64,000 nucleotides of DNA from the NCBI GenBank assembly GCA_035610365.1, contig CM069432.1, positions 174,280,035 through 174,344,034 on the forward strand, read 5' to 3'. A model generated the notes under the pieces. The model saw nothing but the letters and a program-made list of their open reading frames with translations, made no database searches and was not told where the DNA came from. Position numbers and translations under genes: made by a program. Positions 12,001-27,000 of this stretch are shown in pieces (within the stretch, counting starts at the first letter, position 1; every line of letters begins with the position of its first letter). This DNA comes from Aquatica leii. Taxonomy: Eukaryota > Arthropoda > Insecta > Coleoptera > Lampyridae.

Positions 12001-15000
12001 CTAGAAAGCAGGGCAACACAAGGAATAATGATCGGTTACAGCAAAAGACGAAAAGCAAATTAAGTATGTATATATTTCTGTTATCTGTCTTTACAATGTT
12101 CAGCATTCTTCGGCCATTGTCTCGAATTTGACAATAACTTCGCGAACGTTTCACTATGAAAAGAGATTACGATTTTTTGATGCATAATATGAGGTTTGGA
12201 TTTTGACCGACTGTCCACCCCAAAACAAAATCATCACGAATAAATGGGTATTTTGTTTTAAGAATGGTTCCAATGACAAGAAACGTTACAAAGCTCGACT
12301 AGTCGCCAAGGGCTTTATCAAAGAGTACGGAATTGACTACAACAACATTTTTTCACCAGTGGTACGTAATTGTATAATAAGAATAATATTTGCGTTGTCT
12401 GTAAAAGTTGATTTAGAGATTGATCATATTGATTTTGGCTTTTCTTAATGGAGAAATCTCTGAAAAAAATTATATGAATCAGCCAGAATATTTTATTGGT
12501 GAAACAAATAAAAATAAGTTTACTTATTTAAAAAAGAAAATTTACGGTTTAAAGCAGTCTTCAAGAGTGTGGAATAACAAAGTTAGTAGTATTTTGTTAA
12601 ATTTAGGTTTCGCTCCATCAAATTACGAACCTTGCATTTTCATTAAATTTGATCAACAACACTGGAATCATACTAAAAGAATTTTAAAGTATTTTAAAGG
12701 TGCTGATTTTTCGAATAATATTTGTCAGTTTACGTTTTCAAAATTGGAAATAGTGCCATATCATGGAAACCACATAACCAATATTGTGTAGCACTCTCCA
12801 GAACAGAGGCTAAGTACATTGCTATTTCAGAAGCAAGTAAAGAAGTTTTCTTTCATTACTTTGTGGCTTAAGAAGCTCTATTGCTTTATTCAATGATAGC
12901 CAAAGTTCCTAAAAATTAGTAAAAAACCATACATATCATAATAGAACAAAACATATAGATACAAAATATCATTATGTTAGAGAAGTAGTTTCGAAACCTA
13001 TAAGCTGATGTTCTCACGAGAGGTCTGTTTAGTATTAAGCATACGTTTTGCGTTGAAAACTTTAATTCAAAATAATCAATGGATTAAGAGGAGGTGTTGG
13101 TATTTGTCACTGATCTCTATAATAATATGGATAGCTGATACTTATGAGAAAAAAATTTAAATGTGGGATTAGACTGCGTAGAAGACAGCGCCACACAATA
13201 CTGAGATTAGAACTAAATTAAACGAATTTTACTTAACAGTACCGCTATTTTTCAAACCAAAAAAAATTTATGATCATTTATTTTGTTGAAATTGCGTAGC
13301 AATTTACGGAATTGCATAAAACTGTTAAAACTTTGTGAAATTTAATGAATTTAATCAAATTTTAATTAGTTTCAATAAGATTATTCAAAAAACAACACAG
13401 TTAAACAGTCAACTCCCTTAAGAATTAATCACACATGCTTAACACACTTGTAGATTTAACCATCGAACGCATGACAAAATTGCCAAGAAAGCAAGAAAAT
13501 TGAAGAGCATAACATACATATTGAAATAAGAATCCAAAGCACAAGCTACTACTGATGCGCCCAAACAATTTTTTAAATATTTTTAAACATACTAATTTAT
13601 TTAAAAAATATCTTACAAAAAATATGGTTAGCGCTACATTTTAGTTCTTGTCTCAATAATAAGTGGCGTTGAAAATTTCTCTAAAGGTGTCAATGTCAGA
13701 CTACAGTATCAGCTATCTATATTATTATAGAGATCAGTGGTATTTGTATATCTATACCAGTGATATATACCATTTATTATGAACAAATCACGTATACCTA
13801 GTTTATAAAAAAAATGAATAAACGTCATAAATTTTTTTTTGGATAATTGTACGTTTCAAGGTCTCCTGAATTAGAAAAAAGTATTTTTGACAAAAAAATT
13901 TTGGGTGTCTGTGTGTAATGATGTACCCACGATACCTCTCGAACCAAAAGTCCTAGTAACTTGAAATTTGGTATGGAGCTGGCTTTTCATATTCTCTCGG
14001 TTCTATCAAATAATGGGTCTGATAAAAAACCGGACCGCCATTTTTAACAGTTTTTCTTAAATAAATTTGTAAGAATGTAAATTATTCGAATTATTTTTAC
14101 AGTTTCTTATATAGATAATTCTTCCTAACAATTTATTCAAATACATTTTTTTTCTAACATTAACAGTTTATTACATATTTAAAGTGAAGTCCATATATAA
14201 TTCTAGGTTCGAATCCTGCCTACGACAATTTTTTTTAGATAAAAATTTCATATCTTGAAGAGAAAGCACAATACGTTAACAAATAACACTTTTTCTCTAT
14301 ATTCTTTTGACTTGTCTTTATATTATTTTTTTTATTTATACGGAGTGTTGCATCTTATTTAAATTATCTTTGGATGTACCCACGATAACTCTCGAAATAA
14401 AAGTCCTAGTAACTTGAAATTCGGTATGGAGCTGGATATTTATGTTCTCTCTGTTTTGCCAAAAGATGGGTTTGATAAAGAAACCGGAAGTGGGCGTATC
14501 CGCCATTTTTAACAGTTTTTCTTATATAATTTTGTACGTATGTAAATTATTCGAATTATTTTTACAGTTTCTTATGAGAGACAATTCTTCCTAACAATTT
14601 ATTCAAATAAAAAAATTTCTAACATAAACAGTTTATCAGATATTTAATTTGTAATTTAAAATAAATTCACAAATATAATATAGTTTCGAATCCTGCCTGC
14701 GTCGAGTTTTTTTTCTGATTTACTAAAGGGGTAAGTAATATCAAGGCGCACAAATATAAGGGTTACTCGATATGATGTTAATAATATCGAGAAGAAAATT
14801 TTCAAAAAAAATGTAGCATGCTAGGAAATCAATACAAACCTGTACATATGACTTCAAAATGGTTTTATGACAACATAACCTTAAAAAAATATGTGGTCAT
14901 TTCTTATAGGAAAGTCGTGTCATGACCACACCAGTTTTTTATTCATAGCAATATGCATATATTTTGTGTAATAGAAAACTACATAAAAATTAAAAAATAT

Positions 15001-18000
15001 TAGAAAATTCCTAGAGAAAGTAATTATTTTTACATTAAAAAATATAATGACTATCTAGATAGACAAATGATAATTTTTGTATGCATAAGTGTAAACACTT
15101 ACTTAAAAATATAAATAAAAAGATATAATAAAAACTAAGAAACAGTAAACAAAATGTATATTAAAATACGAATCGTTCGTTATTAAAACAAAGTGACGTT
15201 TCAGGCATATTTCAAAAATTTTAGAAGCTTTGATATAAAAAAATTATTTTTTTCCTTAGTATTAAACATAGTTTCATAATATAAAAAGACCAATAATAGT
15301 TGCATATTGTTTTAATTGGAAAAACATTTTTTTCGATTCCTGAAAAGTTTGCAAAATGACGTAGCGTGTTTTAACAATAAACGATTGCTTAGGTTAAGTC
15401 TACTACAAAAATATTATTATTGTTTTAATATAGCATTAATCAACCGGTGATCTGTGTTGCGCATAGATAATCTAATTTTTATCTAGATGAGATAATAATC
15501 ATTTCCAATTTTCTTATCTAGATAACGATTTAGATAAAAGTTGAAGAATTTCTCTAGATAATAGATAAGATAATCTATCATTAACGTAGATAATACGATA
15601 GATGATTTTTTTGTTTTTTTTTGTTTCGGAATTAATTTCCATTAACCACATAATAAATGTAATTATTATTTTTTTAATTTTTATATATTTTATTTTGTGT
15701 TTATAAACCTTACAAACTAAGTCCAGAAGCTTTAACAAAATTGGTTAACGTTTTATACACTTTTATGTTATCAAATGCTAGCAGATGTAAAAGATTACAA
15801 AGAAATTGCAGTCCCATTCGACTCAGCTCTTTTACAAACGTTATTCTTACGTTTTCATAATTCGTGCAACTAAACAACAGATGGTTCAAATCGCCTGTAC
15901 AATTGTTGTTACATGTACAATTACTATTACTTCTTAAACCGATACGGTGCAGATGAGTAGGAAAACGGCCATGTCCTAAACGTAATCTGGTTATTATTAA
16001 TAATTCATATTTTGGTAGTAAAAAACAAAATATAGGAGGCGACTTAGGTAAATTAGGGTTTAATATGCTGTAACAGCTTTGTGAGTTACTAAGAACGTGT
16101 TGTAACCAATGATTTTCCCAATTAGTTCTTGCTTTTATTTTGAACACTGATAATAAATCGGAGTAACTTATGACATTGATGCACTCTGGCAGATTTAGAG
16201 ATGACTTTGCGAACTTGCAGACTATATCATTTTCTACGATTCTTTGGTGCGATTTGACCCATACTAATGAGAGTTATATTCAATTGATGAAGCTCAAAAA
16301 GTTGTGAAATTATGTTTGTAAGTAGTTAGTACGGATTTAGAATCAAAAAGGATAATAGCATTTGTTGTATTATTTTGTTTAATCCAAACCAAGCTTTGAT
16401 TAATAGCGTATGCTTCTGCAGTAAAAATTGAGCCATTATTGTGAAATCTGAATAAGAATGACTGTTTGGTACTGCAAATGTAAAAAGCGCAACCTGTTCT
16501 ATTATGAATCTTTGATCCATCCGTAGATATTACTGCTGGGTTAATAGATTTTGCAATTATAGACTTTACTAAAGAATTATTGTCTTGGAGATTATTATTA
16601 AAAACTGGAATAACGATTTTTGGTTTGAAAAAAAATAAGATGGTACGGTTCAAGAAACATTGGATACGTAGTATTTTTTTTAGTTTGACAAAGGTTAATA
16701 GTATCAGCATATGCAGATATTTTTAAGTCTCCAGTAAGAATTTGTCAGGCAATGAAAATATAAAGAGTGCAACTTATTTGATAACTCATTATTAAATAAT
16801 CGAATTTTTAGTTTTTTTGATTGACAGATATTGTCTCCTTAAGAATAGTGGTGGTTCTCGAGTTTCTACTAAAACAGCCTGACATGGAGATGACGCCATA
16901 GCACCCACACAAATCCGATGAGATTTGTATTGTATCCTATCGAGTTTAGCCAAGTTACTTTTAGATGCTGACCCGTACAGAATGCTACCATAATCTAGTA
17001 ACGATCTTGTGTATGCCTTGTATAGAAGAAGAGAGCTAATAGGATCCGCACCCCATTTGATTCTAGTTGTGTATTTTAAAATATTGATCCTTTTTGCGCA
17101 CTTTTTTTGTGTATAGTCTATATACTTTGTCCACAGTAATTTGGTGTCTAATATGACCCCTAAATATTTGTAAAAGTAGACCGATGGAATATTATGCCCG
17201 CCCAGATCAATAGTGTTATCTATTTTTAACCTATGTCTGGTAAAAACTTGGATTGCTGTTTTGGATGGTGACAGATCAACGCCATGTTCACACATCCATT
17301 GCGATAAAGTGCATATAGCGTGACTCAAATTTTCTATACAGGCATCATAAGATCTATTTGAGTAATACAAGCAAATGTTATCCGCGTACTGTAGACAAGT
17401 AATACGACGACCGCTCCATAAGCTGTGTAAACTTCTGTATAAGTATTAAACAGCAAAGGACTGAGTACCGAACCTTGTAGTATACCTTAGGAAACATATC
17501 TGGGACTGTGATTTACTTTATTGTGATCTTTAATATATATTTTCCGGTTAACAGATAAGTTGACAATGCTAGTTGCTACTTTGTTAGGTAGATTAATAGC
17601 TTGGAGTTTGTTTTTAAGAATGCTAAGATCAACAGCTTCATATGCGCCTTTTAAGTCTACATACAAACATGCTAAATATTCATTTTTTTGATAATGTAAT
17701 TTGTATATCAGTCATTAATTGTATTAAGGCGTCAAGTGTACCACGACCTCGACGGAATCCAAATTGATTTGAAGGCAATATCGTATTGTGTTCACAAAAC
17801 CACTCTAATCTTGATTTTATCATACGTTCAAATGTTTTTGTTAAACATGACATAAGCGATATAGGTCTGTGTGAATCTGTTAAATTAGCGTCTTTATTAG
17901 GTTTTAATATAAATATAATGACAATTTCTTTTAATTCAGAAATATATGTTCCATTTAACCACCAATCATTGTAAACATCTAAAATTGTTTGCAAAGCCGT

Positions 18001-21000
18001 ACAAGGAAGTTGTGTAATCATAGAGTAAGTGAGATTGTCTGATCCTGGAGCCGTGTTATGGTGTTGTTTTATTGCACAAGATAATTCAGAGTAAGTAAAT
18101 TTGTTGCTTAAAAAAATGTTTTGCGTAGAATTATCTGTATTACCTATAAAAGGCAGTGATTCATAAGAAGGTGCGTATTTATCTAATAATTTGTCTATAA
18201 GAGTCTCAGATAAAATTGTAAGTTTTCTTTGGTTGGGACAAATTTGTCTTATTTTTTTCTATATTTCAGAAGGTGAAGTGTTTTTGTTTATTGTACTCAA
18301 ATAATTTTTCCAACTTTCTCTACTTTTTTGCAAGAGCATTCGTTTACATTTTGTTTCAATTTTTTTATATTTGTCAAAGTTTTCAAAATTAAATAATTTT
18401 GTATACTCTTTAAATATAATTTTTTTTTTGGTTAACCATTTTTATACAATCTTGATCCCACCAAGTAGGTAACTGACATTTTAATTGAAATGGTTTATTG
18501 GTTGTTAGTGCAATAGAGGATGCGTATTCTATGGCGTCTGTGAGAATTTTAAATTTTTGGGGCTGTTGTTGAACTGCACAGTGGATTTTGATTAAGATAA
18601 GTTTCAATTGTTGATTTATATCTAGGCCAATTAGCATTACGATCTGACTATTTGTTAGAAGGAATGGTGAACGTTTCTGGAATATTGAAATTAAGTTGAA
18701 TGCAAATTGGAAAATGATCTGAATCCATGGGATTTTCTAAGACTTGCCAGGAGGTTTTTCTAGCTAATGCAGATGATGTAAGTGTAACGTCCACCGCGGA
18801 TTGATGATTAGGGGGACAATGAAAAATAGTGGGATTTCCATTATTTAGTACTATAAGGTCTATGTTCTCTATAGCATCTACAAATATATGTCCTTGTTTG
18901 TTATCTATTTGGGAGCCCCACATGTTGTGCTGACAGTTGAAGTCTCCACCTACGATTACGTTTCCATTAAATTGAGTAAATAAATTCGTCCAATCTTTCT
19001 CACAAACGTTAACATTTGGAGGCTTGTATACGGATACAATAAAAAGATTTGCGGTAGTTATGTGAATTGCGCATACTTCAATTTGATTGAAAAAAATATT
19101 TTGAAGTTCTATTCTATTGTATGGTATTTTTGTAGTTAATAAGATTGCGACGCCTCCATATCCATCATTCCGGTCTAACATAATAACATATAGATGATTC
19201 TACCAAATATGTAGAAACAGGTAATAATTTTAATTGATTACCATTTAATTATCATCATATATGTAAATGTAAAATATGATCTCTTAACAGAATAAATACC
19301 AATTCATTGTTTATTAAATTTACTAATTAAAAAACTGAAAGACAAATTGAAAACAAAATAAAAATCGAAAAAAAACATGACTGAAACTTTATTGATTTAA
19401 TGAGCTACTATTGTAAAAAATCATTTACAAATCTTGATACAATATGGTTCTTTCAAAATTTTCATTGCTAAGCCGAAATTAGACTACGAGGACTAAAGTA
19501 TCTTTCAATTAGCGCCGAAATTTAATCAATAACTTTTTCACAAATAGAGAAGTGTCTAGTATCTAGTAAACGTCAGTTTGAACCTATAATGCTAAAAGAT
19601 TATAAAAATTATCGCTTATAGCCTTGAATCAAACTCACTGAATTATTGTTTTTTGTTTTTAAATTTATGTTATCAGTTGTAGTTCGATATTTTAAGCAAA
19701 TTTTTCAGAAAAAACCAACTAATTCTCAAAAATTTATTGTATTTTAAATTTTGAGCAGCTTACATCAGCGAACACTTAAAGAATTAGCTTTTTAAAAAAT
19801 ACAAGCAGTTTTTTTTCGTGCAACAGTGGCGGCTGGTGGTCAATCATACCAGAGGGTAATTTTTAAAATATTCAAAAAACGCAACTATCACAAAAAGTAA
19901 AAAGAAAACTCTTGCATTAAATCGATTTATATTTAAGATTTATTCATCTATCTTTACAATTAGCAAAATGATCAATCGAATTCTTTATGTGATCCTCAGA
20001 TAAAAGTGCTTTTTCACTTTTTCTTTTAAATGTTTTCAATCGGTTACCCCATTTTTACACCATAATGAAACGTGTGAAAATAGTAAACATACAAAACAGT
20101 TAAAGCTATTAGTTTCTTCACATCTGCAAATTCAATCTGATAAATCATATATAGATTCTTTGTACTACCGCCATTATAAAACAAGAACGGTGATATGTAC
20201 TTAAACACAATTAATTTTCTTTTAACTTGTGAAAGTCATTGACATTCGTTACAAACGAATATTATTAAACAACTAAAAAATCGAGTGCAAAGTTCGTCGT
20301 ATGTAATAAAAATGTGCATATCACATCTTTGTTTTACAAACAGGTGTTGCGAAGATAATAATAAATGACGTAAGCATCGCACTGACTACGTGAAATGGGA
20401 ACCGGCTGACAACCGCAGAAAGCATTTAGGCATTTAGTCAGGGGATATTTACTTCATATAAATTGCCAACAAGGTGCAATTTTTTCGCCGCCTATTGGCT
20501 GCCCATATCAACTCTATAACGTTTATGGTTAGAAACTAAATGTATTGATTATTTTAGTAAAATCACTAAAATTGTAACTTAAACTTTAAGTAAAAGCACA
20601 AGTCATAAAAGCGGCAAACCAAAATTGTGTAATCAAATAATCGGTAATGAAATATGTAACTATGCGTCCCAGTTTGAACTAATTCTAACGAGCTTATACA
20701 TTCGCACAAATATTGAAAATGACCACAAGATATTATTAATTTATGTTTGTTTTTTGTTATCATTCACATAATTATTATTAAAATAACTAACAGTCGATTA
20801 TCGAAATAACTGTTTATTATATAAAATCTCTATCTGTAAAATTGTTTATATCTATGTATATATTTTGTATCTGTTATGTATTAATGTAATTTTGTAAGAA
20901 TTTTAATATACATTTTTATTTTAAAACGAAATATTTTTTTTATTTATAAAAATTATATAAATTTGCATATTAATTATAATGAATATGAGATGACGCTGTA

Positions 21001-24000
21001 CATGTGTAGATAACTATAAAATGCTTATCGTAGTTCAAATTAGTTCGTTGGGCAGCCTACGGCTGTCGATAGTGTCGATGCAATATACATTTTTTTATAC
21101 ACGGAGTGTATATACCCTGCATTTAGTTGTCTTTAATTCGCATAAAATTGTATTATGCGCGTTTCACTCTCGACTACAATCAAAACTGCAATAACTATCA
21201 TTTACGATTCGGCTACATTATATAATACACACGGAGACGGACTATAAAACCATTGATTATATAATGATAAAACACAACAGGCTCGGGTAAATTCGTAAGT
21301 TTGCCCATCTGTTGCGCTTACAATGAAAATTACAATTCAAACGCTGATAATTTGATTTAAACGCGAATTTTCTGTAATTTTAAAGTAAATAAAATACATT
21401 TTTTATTGATTTTGGAGAGTCATTGTCCGAATGACCTAATAGAAAAACCGTCACTGAGTGTAACAAATCCAAATGTAAAAAATAAGCATTTTTGCTTTGC
21501 GCTTTTATTAATTATATTTGTCAGGTTGTCAGTAATAATTACTGACAATTACATTACTGAGTAATTGTACTGATAAGACAATTTACAACATTAATTTTTA
21601 GAATTATAAGGGCGCTGTATTTGACGCGGTCTACATTAGAATCTTATTGCGACATTATCTTAACATTAATGTTACTTAATGAACCAGTTTATTTAAAGAG
21701 TAAGGTAAAAGCTCCATGACTTAAATACTTTTCAAAATGAACTCTAAATCACGTGTATCGAGGGTTGCCACTTTCAACTGCTCAAAAAATCATAAATTTT
21801 CTCTTTTCGAATTAATTCTTTTACTTGAGCACAAAGTTTTGCTATGTGGCACTTCAACTAATTAGATTTTCAAAACTACAAAATTAGTAGCTGCTAATTT
21901 GAATGTATGAATCGTGCAAGTTAATGTATATTGAATAAATGTACGTATATCAAAAAGCTTATTATTGTTTCTGAAGATGATAAGATACTTATGGCAATAG
22001 ATTCAGTTTAAAAAAGTAATTTAAGTTGCGTTCTTGTTTATATCGCGTATTGCATGTCTTTACGCTCAAGCTCATGTGAATCTAGTTTTTTTCAGCAGTA
22101 GAGCTGCAAAAATGGGAAACATCTACGGCGATTATTTATCAGGCTTTAGCGATCTAGACCGTACTACCTTACCATTGACAATATAAACTATATTATTTTT
22201 ACAAATATTAAAATTACAAAAAAGCAAATCTAAACTAAAAAAATTATGTTTATTTTAAAAATTATCTAGATAATTGCATGATAGATAACAGAAAAATCAT
22301 CTAAGATAATCATCTAGATAATATTCAATACTTTTATCTAGATAAGGAAAAAGATGAAAAATTATGTAGATGAATTATCTATATAATTTCATCTAGATAA
22401 TGCACAACACTGCAATGATCAACAGAAGACCTAGCTATAATTTTAAATAGGAAATGACCGCAAATTTATTCAAAAACAAAGTTTCAAATAAATGTATTTA
22501 GTATTTCAATACTTACTGTATCTGCACCTTTACACAATAATTTTATCCTGTTTTGTGGATCTTTAACTATAACGGACATCCTTTTTCGTGTCGAAGTAAA
22601 TTCAATAACGTTTAATATTTCATATATTTGTCTTTCACCCAACGCATCAATCTCAACTTGATCTGGAGTACGACTCAAAAATTTATAACCAAATTTACAA
22701 GCTCCATACACAAGAGCACGTTCATCTGTAACAAATACTGTAACATAAGAATAAAAGATAATCAAAGTAATCACCTGGTGATGCAGCATGGTATATAATT
22801 GTGTCTTCTGGCGTTTTTTCAGGTACAACTGTATGACACACTGACAATAAAACTAGCAATTCTTTAAGTAGTTCAGCATTTTTATGACCTGAGTGAATAT
22901 GCTGTAACACGAGTAAACTTTCGTCAATATTATAAATAGTGTTTCCAATAGCGCATTTTTTAAACTCCATAATATTCCTTGTAAGTGTTCCAGTTTTATC
23001 CGAAAAGATATATTTTACCTGGCCTAATTCTTCATTTAAGTTAGATGTCCGAGCCATCGCAGGAGTGTTGGTCTCCTTGTGGTACATTTCAATATCCATA
23101 TTAATAAAAATAGCCTACATAAAATTGGGTTATTTACAGATAAAGATTTGTTACTAGAAGATTTACCAACTCACTTGTATAAACCTTACTACTTCTAAAG
23201 TGACTTGTAAAGAAATTGGTATCAAATTATTAAATAAAATTATAAACGTTAATAAGTTGTACATAAAGTTCTGATTAAATACTTCTGAAAAAAAATTATA
23301 TTTAATAACGTGCATGATCGTTATTAAATTGTTTATTACCTTCTAATCCGATATACCAATCTTTGTTGCTATGCTTGTTAGTCCATACTTCATTGCACGC
23401 TGCACAAATAATACACATAGTTAATAAAATGCCAAAAAGTAATAGTATTTGAATGTTGGTTAATTTATCAATACTAGAACGTTTTAACGGTGCTGTAGTT
23501 GAATTTCTCATTAATTTTGTTTCGTGCCCCGTATAAATAACAAGACCAAACACCCATGATGTGTTCCGAAGCATAGCACCCCTTAAAAGAATTTGATCAG
23601 GACCCAATGGTTGTGCTCTGAAATAAATATAAACGTACTTTTTAATATAAATAAATTACTAAGAGTGCTCATAAAAAATTTAAAAAAATAGTAATTGTAA
23701 AAAAACTGTTTGTGCGTTTTAAATAGAAATGCAGTGGTTTTAATCGCAAGGAGTTAAATTTGTCACTTTTTAAATAAAACGTGGTAATATCAACAGTATT
23801 ATGTCCGTTCAGATGTAAAAATATATAATGAATTAAAAGATGCTTTGGATTTTGTGAATAACTTCTAGCAGTCGCTAACATTCTTTTAACTAAAGAAATG
23901 ATTTAAAATTTAAATTTTAATACTCGTAATCAAAACAAAGTTTAAAATAAAATATGACATTTTTATTTAAAATTTTGTATGTAAGATTTATTTTTTTCTA

Positions 24001-27000
24001 TTTCTTATAAAATTGTCCTTTGTGTTAAAACTAAACGTCACACATTATTCGTGGAGCTAACTAACATTCTTTTAACTAAAGAAATGATTTAAAATTTAAA
24101 TTTTAATACTCGTAATCAAAACAAAGTTTAAAATAAAATATGACATTTTTATTTAAAATTTTGTATGTAAGATTTCTTTTTTTCTATTATTTATAAAATG
24201 TTCTTTGTGTTAAAACTAAACGTCACACATTATTCGTGGAGCTAACGTTTGTTTTTTAATTTACTAATAATATTAATTGCAATGCCTATTAATTATTCAC
24301 TGCTCTCAATAAAACAGATGGCATAGCTGTAAAACATCAATAGCAAAATAATATATTCTGTAACAAGGTTGGTATGAAAATTAGATACGAGTGAAAAGTC
24401 GCGAGCGCGAGCATAAGCGATCGTGAGGAACCAAAATAATCGCATTTACATTCCTATAGAATAAAAGACCATACTTTCTCCACGACTAGAAGGTATGAGC
24501 TGAATGTAATAAAATAAAATTGAAGCAAATTTGTGTTATCCGTATTGACACTTGAACAAAAACATTGCATTAACATTTATATTATTCTCTGATGGTACAA
24601 TTATTGAAATTAAAAAGTGATGTAAAAATTAAAACGTCGCATTTATATTTGCAGTTTTGATATCCATAGGCATTTAATTTTGTTTGACCAGAATGAAAAT
24701 GTATGTACCTAAGACGCAAGTGTTTTAGAATAAATATTCTAAGCGAGTAAGAATGTATAAGTTTTGTTATTAGAAATGATTTCAGAAGAATTACATTCAG
24801 TAATGGTCGTGGAGAAAAATGTTTTTAATACGTCACTGAAGAACGTCGCAATAAAAAGTAGGTTTTAAACTTATAACTACATACATAAAGCATTATTTCA
24901 TAATGAAGATATAATTTTTATAAAAAGCAATAGCTACTTACAATTTATTAGTTTCTTTCAACACACCAATAAATTCGTATAAATGCCTATTAGGAGGTTC
25001 GCATTCAACAGTACCATTTAAACTACATAGTTGATCCTTAGTTGTTAACCTTGAAGTACACGGAAGAGCACGTCTAACTTTTAAATTTGTTTCACCATCC
25101 AAATTGGCAGTTTCGATAAAACTCATACCCTGTGGTTCACTAAAGACACATAAAATATGTAATGATTCTCAAGCGATATGTAATTGTACCTAGATGATAA
25201 CAAAACGAGATCAGCTGGAAAAAAGTCATTATTATGAACTTTCACAATATCTCCCACTACAACATGTAACCAATTGATAGGTTCCCAACCACCATCTCTT
25301 AGAACATCCACTTTCTTATAATTAGTCTCATCATCTGCTCGATGTCTTTTCTGGAAAATAATTGTTGGCATGAGAATTAAATCATTATATAAACAGTTGT
25401 TCCTTACTATATCTTCAATAACTTCTTTAATAGCAGAAACGGATAGTATAAAAATTAACGGTACAAGAGTTGTATAACGACCTGTTGGCGATACGTCAGG
25501 TATTTGTTGTAGAAGCGCTATCAGTAAAAAAAATATATTGGCCCATCTTCGAAATTGTTCAAATAAAAATAGAGGTATGAAGCGTATAACACTGAAAATT
25601 AAAAACACATACAACTTTCTTCATAGTCTTTTATTATGCATATTAATCTCAATTACACTTAATTAGATAAACTAAACTTCTAAATTGATGGAATTTACGA
25701 CAAAATTGAAGTTTTAAAACGTGATTTTTCACATTCAACTAGTAAAAAAAGTTTTCAATAGCAACAAAATAAACACCTCAGTAAAATTCAAGCTAAACAA
25801 TGGACATTTAAAAATAAAAGTAAAAAGTTGTTTTGACTTCTTTTCAAAGGGAAACAAAATACTTTAAAACTACAATACAACCAACATAACCCTAATATTT
25901 TTAGAAAGGTTTAGCAAAGTTTAGTACAGTTTGTTCTTGTATTCTTTGATTTGTTTGTGTGCTAGTGTAGTGTATGTGGTTCACAGAGAGAAGATATATT
26001 TAAAGGGGAATCTCCTGTATATAAACTTGGAACACAGTTTAGGGCGCCCTACAACGGTTGTGGGGGAAAAAATAGCGCGAATTTTAAACTTAATGTGTGG
26101 GTGTGGGTAGCACCCATTATTATTACAATGGTTTATTTTGAATGTTTTCTTGTTTTTGAAAGAATAGTTATGAAAATTGTCACTTTTTTATAATTATGCG
26201 TTAAAAAAAGCGACTTATTTTTTATTTGCACAAATACAATATAAATAACTTCCAGATTCATTTGAATCAACACCGTGTGAATATTGTAACAACTATTCTT
26301 TAAAACGAAAATGAAAATCTTCAGTTTTTAAATAGTATTAAACGTTAGAATCAAACACGTGTAAAAATAACTTGCATTATTTAGTCAATTTTATTCGAGA
26401 AATGCAATTCAGCGTTTTTAGCCTTCAAGGTACGAAAAAGAGGGAAATAAAATTTGCTGTATTTGTATTTTTTACCGATAATTATTACATAGTGGCCTCT
26501 AACGGTTGTGGGGAAAAGTTAAAACGTTATTCCTTTTCTCTCAATTGAAGTTTCTCGTCTACAAATAGTTAGTTTATGGTGGTTCACTACAACATTAATA
26601 CAAATACTATCCAGTCCAGACTGATACACATAAATTAGGTTTAACTACACGAAGAAGTATAAAAATTAACAAACTCAAATATTAGGTAATTGTAATTAAA
26701 TGTAACTTTAAGTAGCTAAAATATTGATCATTTTTGTACAATATTAAAAGTGCAATTATAAAGCGAATAATATTGCAAATTTAAACTTCCTGTAGTAGTA
26801 GTGCCTATCGACATATTTTTCTGCACATTACGCAAATTATTATTTGTGACCGGACGCTCAGAAACAGGAAACAGTTTATTGGGATCTTGAGTTATCGGAG
26901 ATGTAAGTGGTTCTACTGTAATATGATATGAAATCGGTAATGATGTTATTTGTTGTTAGATCATGCCGGTCAATGTATTTGGCATTCGTGGTAGATTGAA

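Larger units (their letters stand above)
1812..13745 (+). mobile_element. Copia-type LTR retrotransposon A, decayed, with nested insertions
   Basis: Lies in the large flippase intron, opposite to the gene. The 5' LTR remnant (about 1812-1910 and 2952-3014) matches the 3' LTR (13094-13745): both start TGTTGGTATTT and share the block at 1853-1910/2952-3014 and 13618-13740. Internal order is copia-like: gag with a CCHC knuckle (3759-3800), protease WFVDSG (3932-3972), integrase (11750-11950), RT (12203-12650), RNase H end with NRTKHID (12940-12990), purine tract (13083-13093). The 4.0-11.7 kb part is later insertions. Many stops and frameshifts; inactive. Confidence 0.8.
15606..19190 (-). mobile_element. 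LINE (non-LTR retrotransposon) with endonuclease, RT and RNase H, 5'-truncated
   Basis: Minus-strand order: AP-type endonuclease (19181-18648: [26 protein letters not shown]), linker, RT ([48 protein letters not shown]), RT box YADN near 17370-17385, thumb, RNase H (16510-16330: STDGS, TAEAYAI, FDSKS), and a Cys-rich end ([18 protein letters not shown]). EN-RT-RNH order points to the I-like group. ORF1 and the endonuclease start are missing. A T-run at 15606-15625 may be the tail. Frameshifts make it dead. Confidence 0.85.

Noticed and set aside
14206..14226. tRNA gene suggested by GGTTCGAATCC
   Set aside because: Only the T-arm-like box is present; no D-arm, anticodon arm or pairing acceptor stem, and the box recurs in every unit of a repeat.
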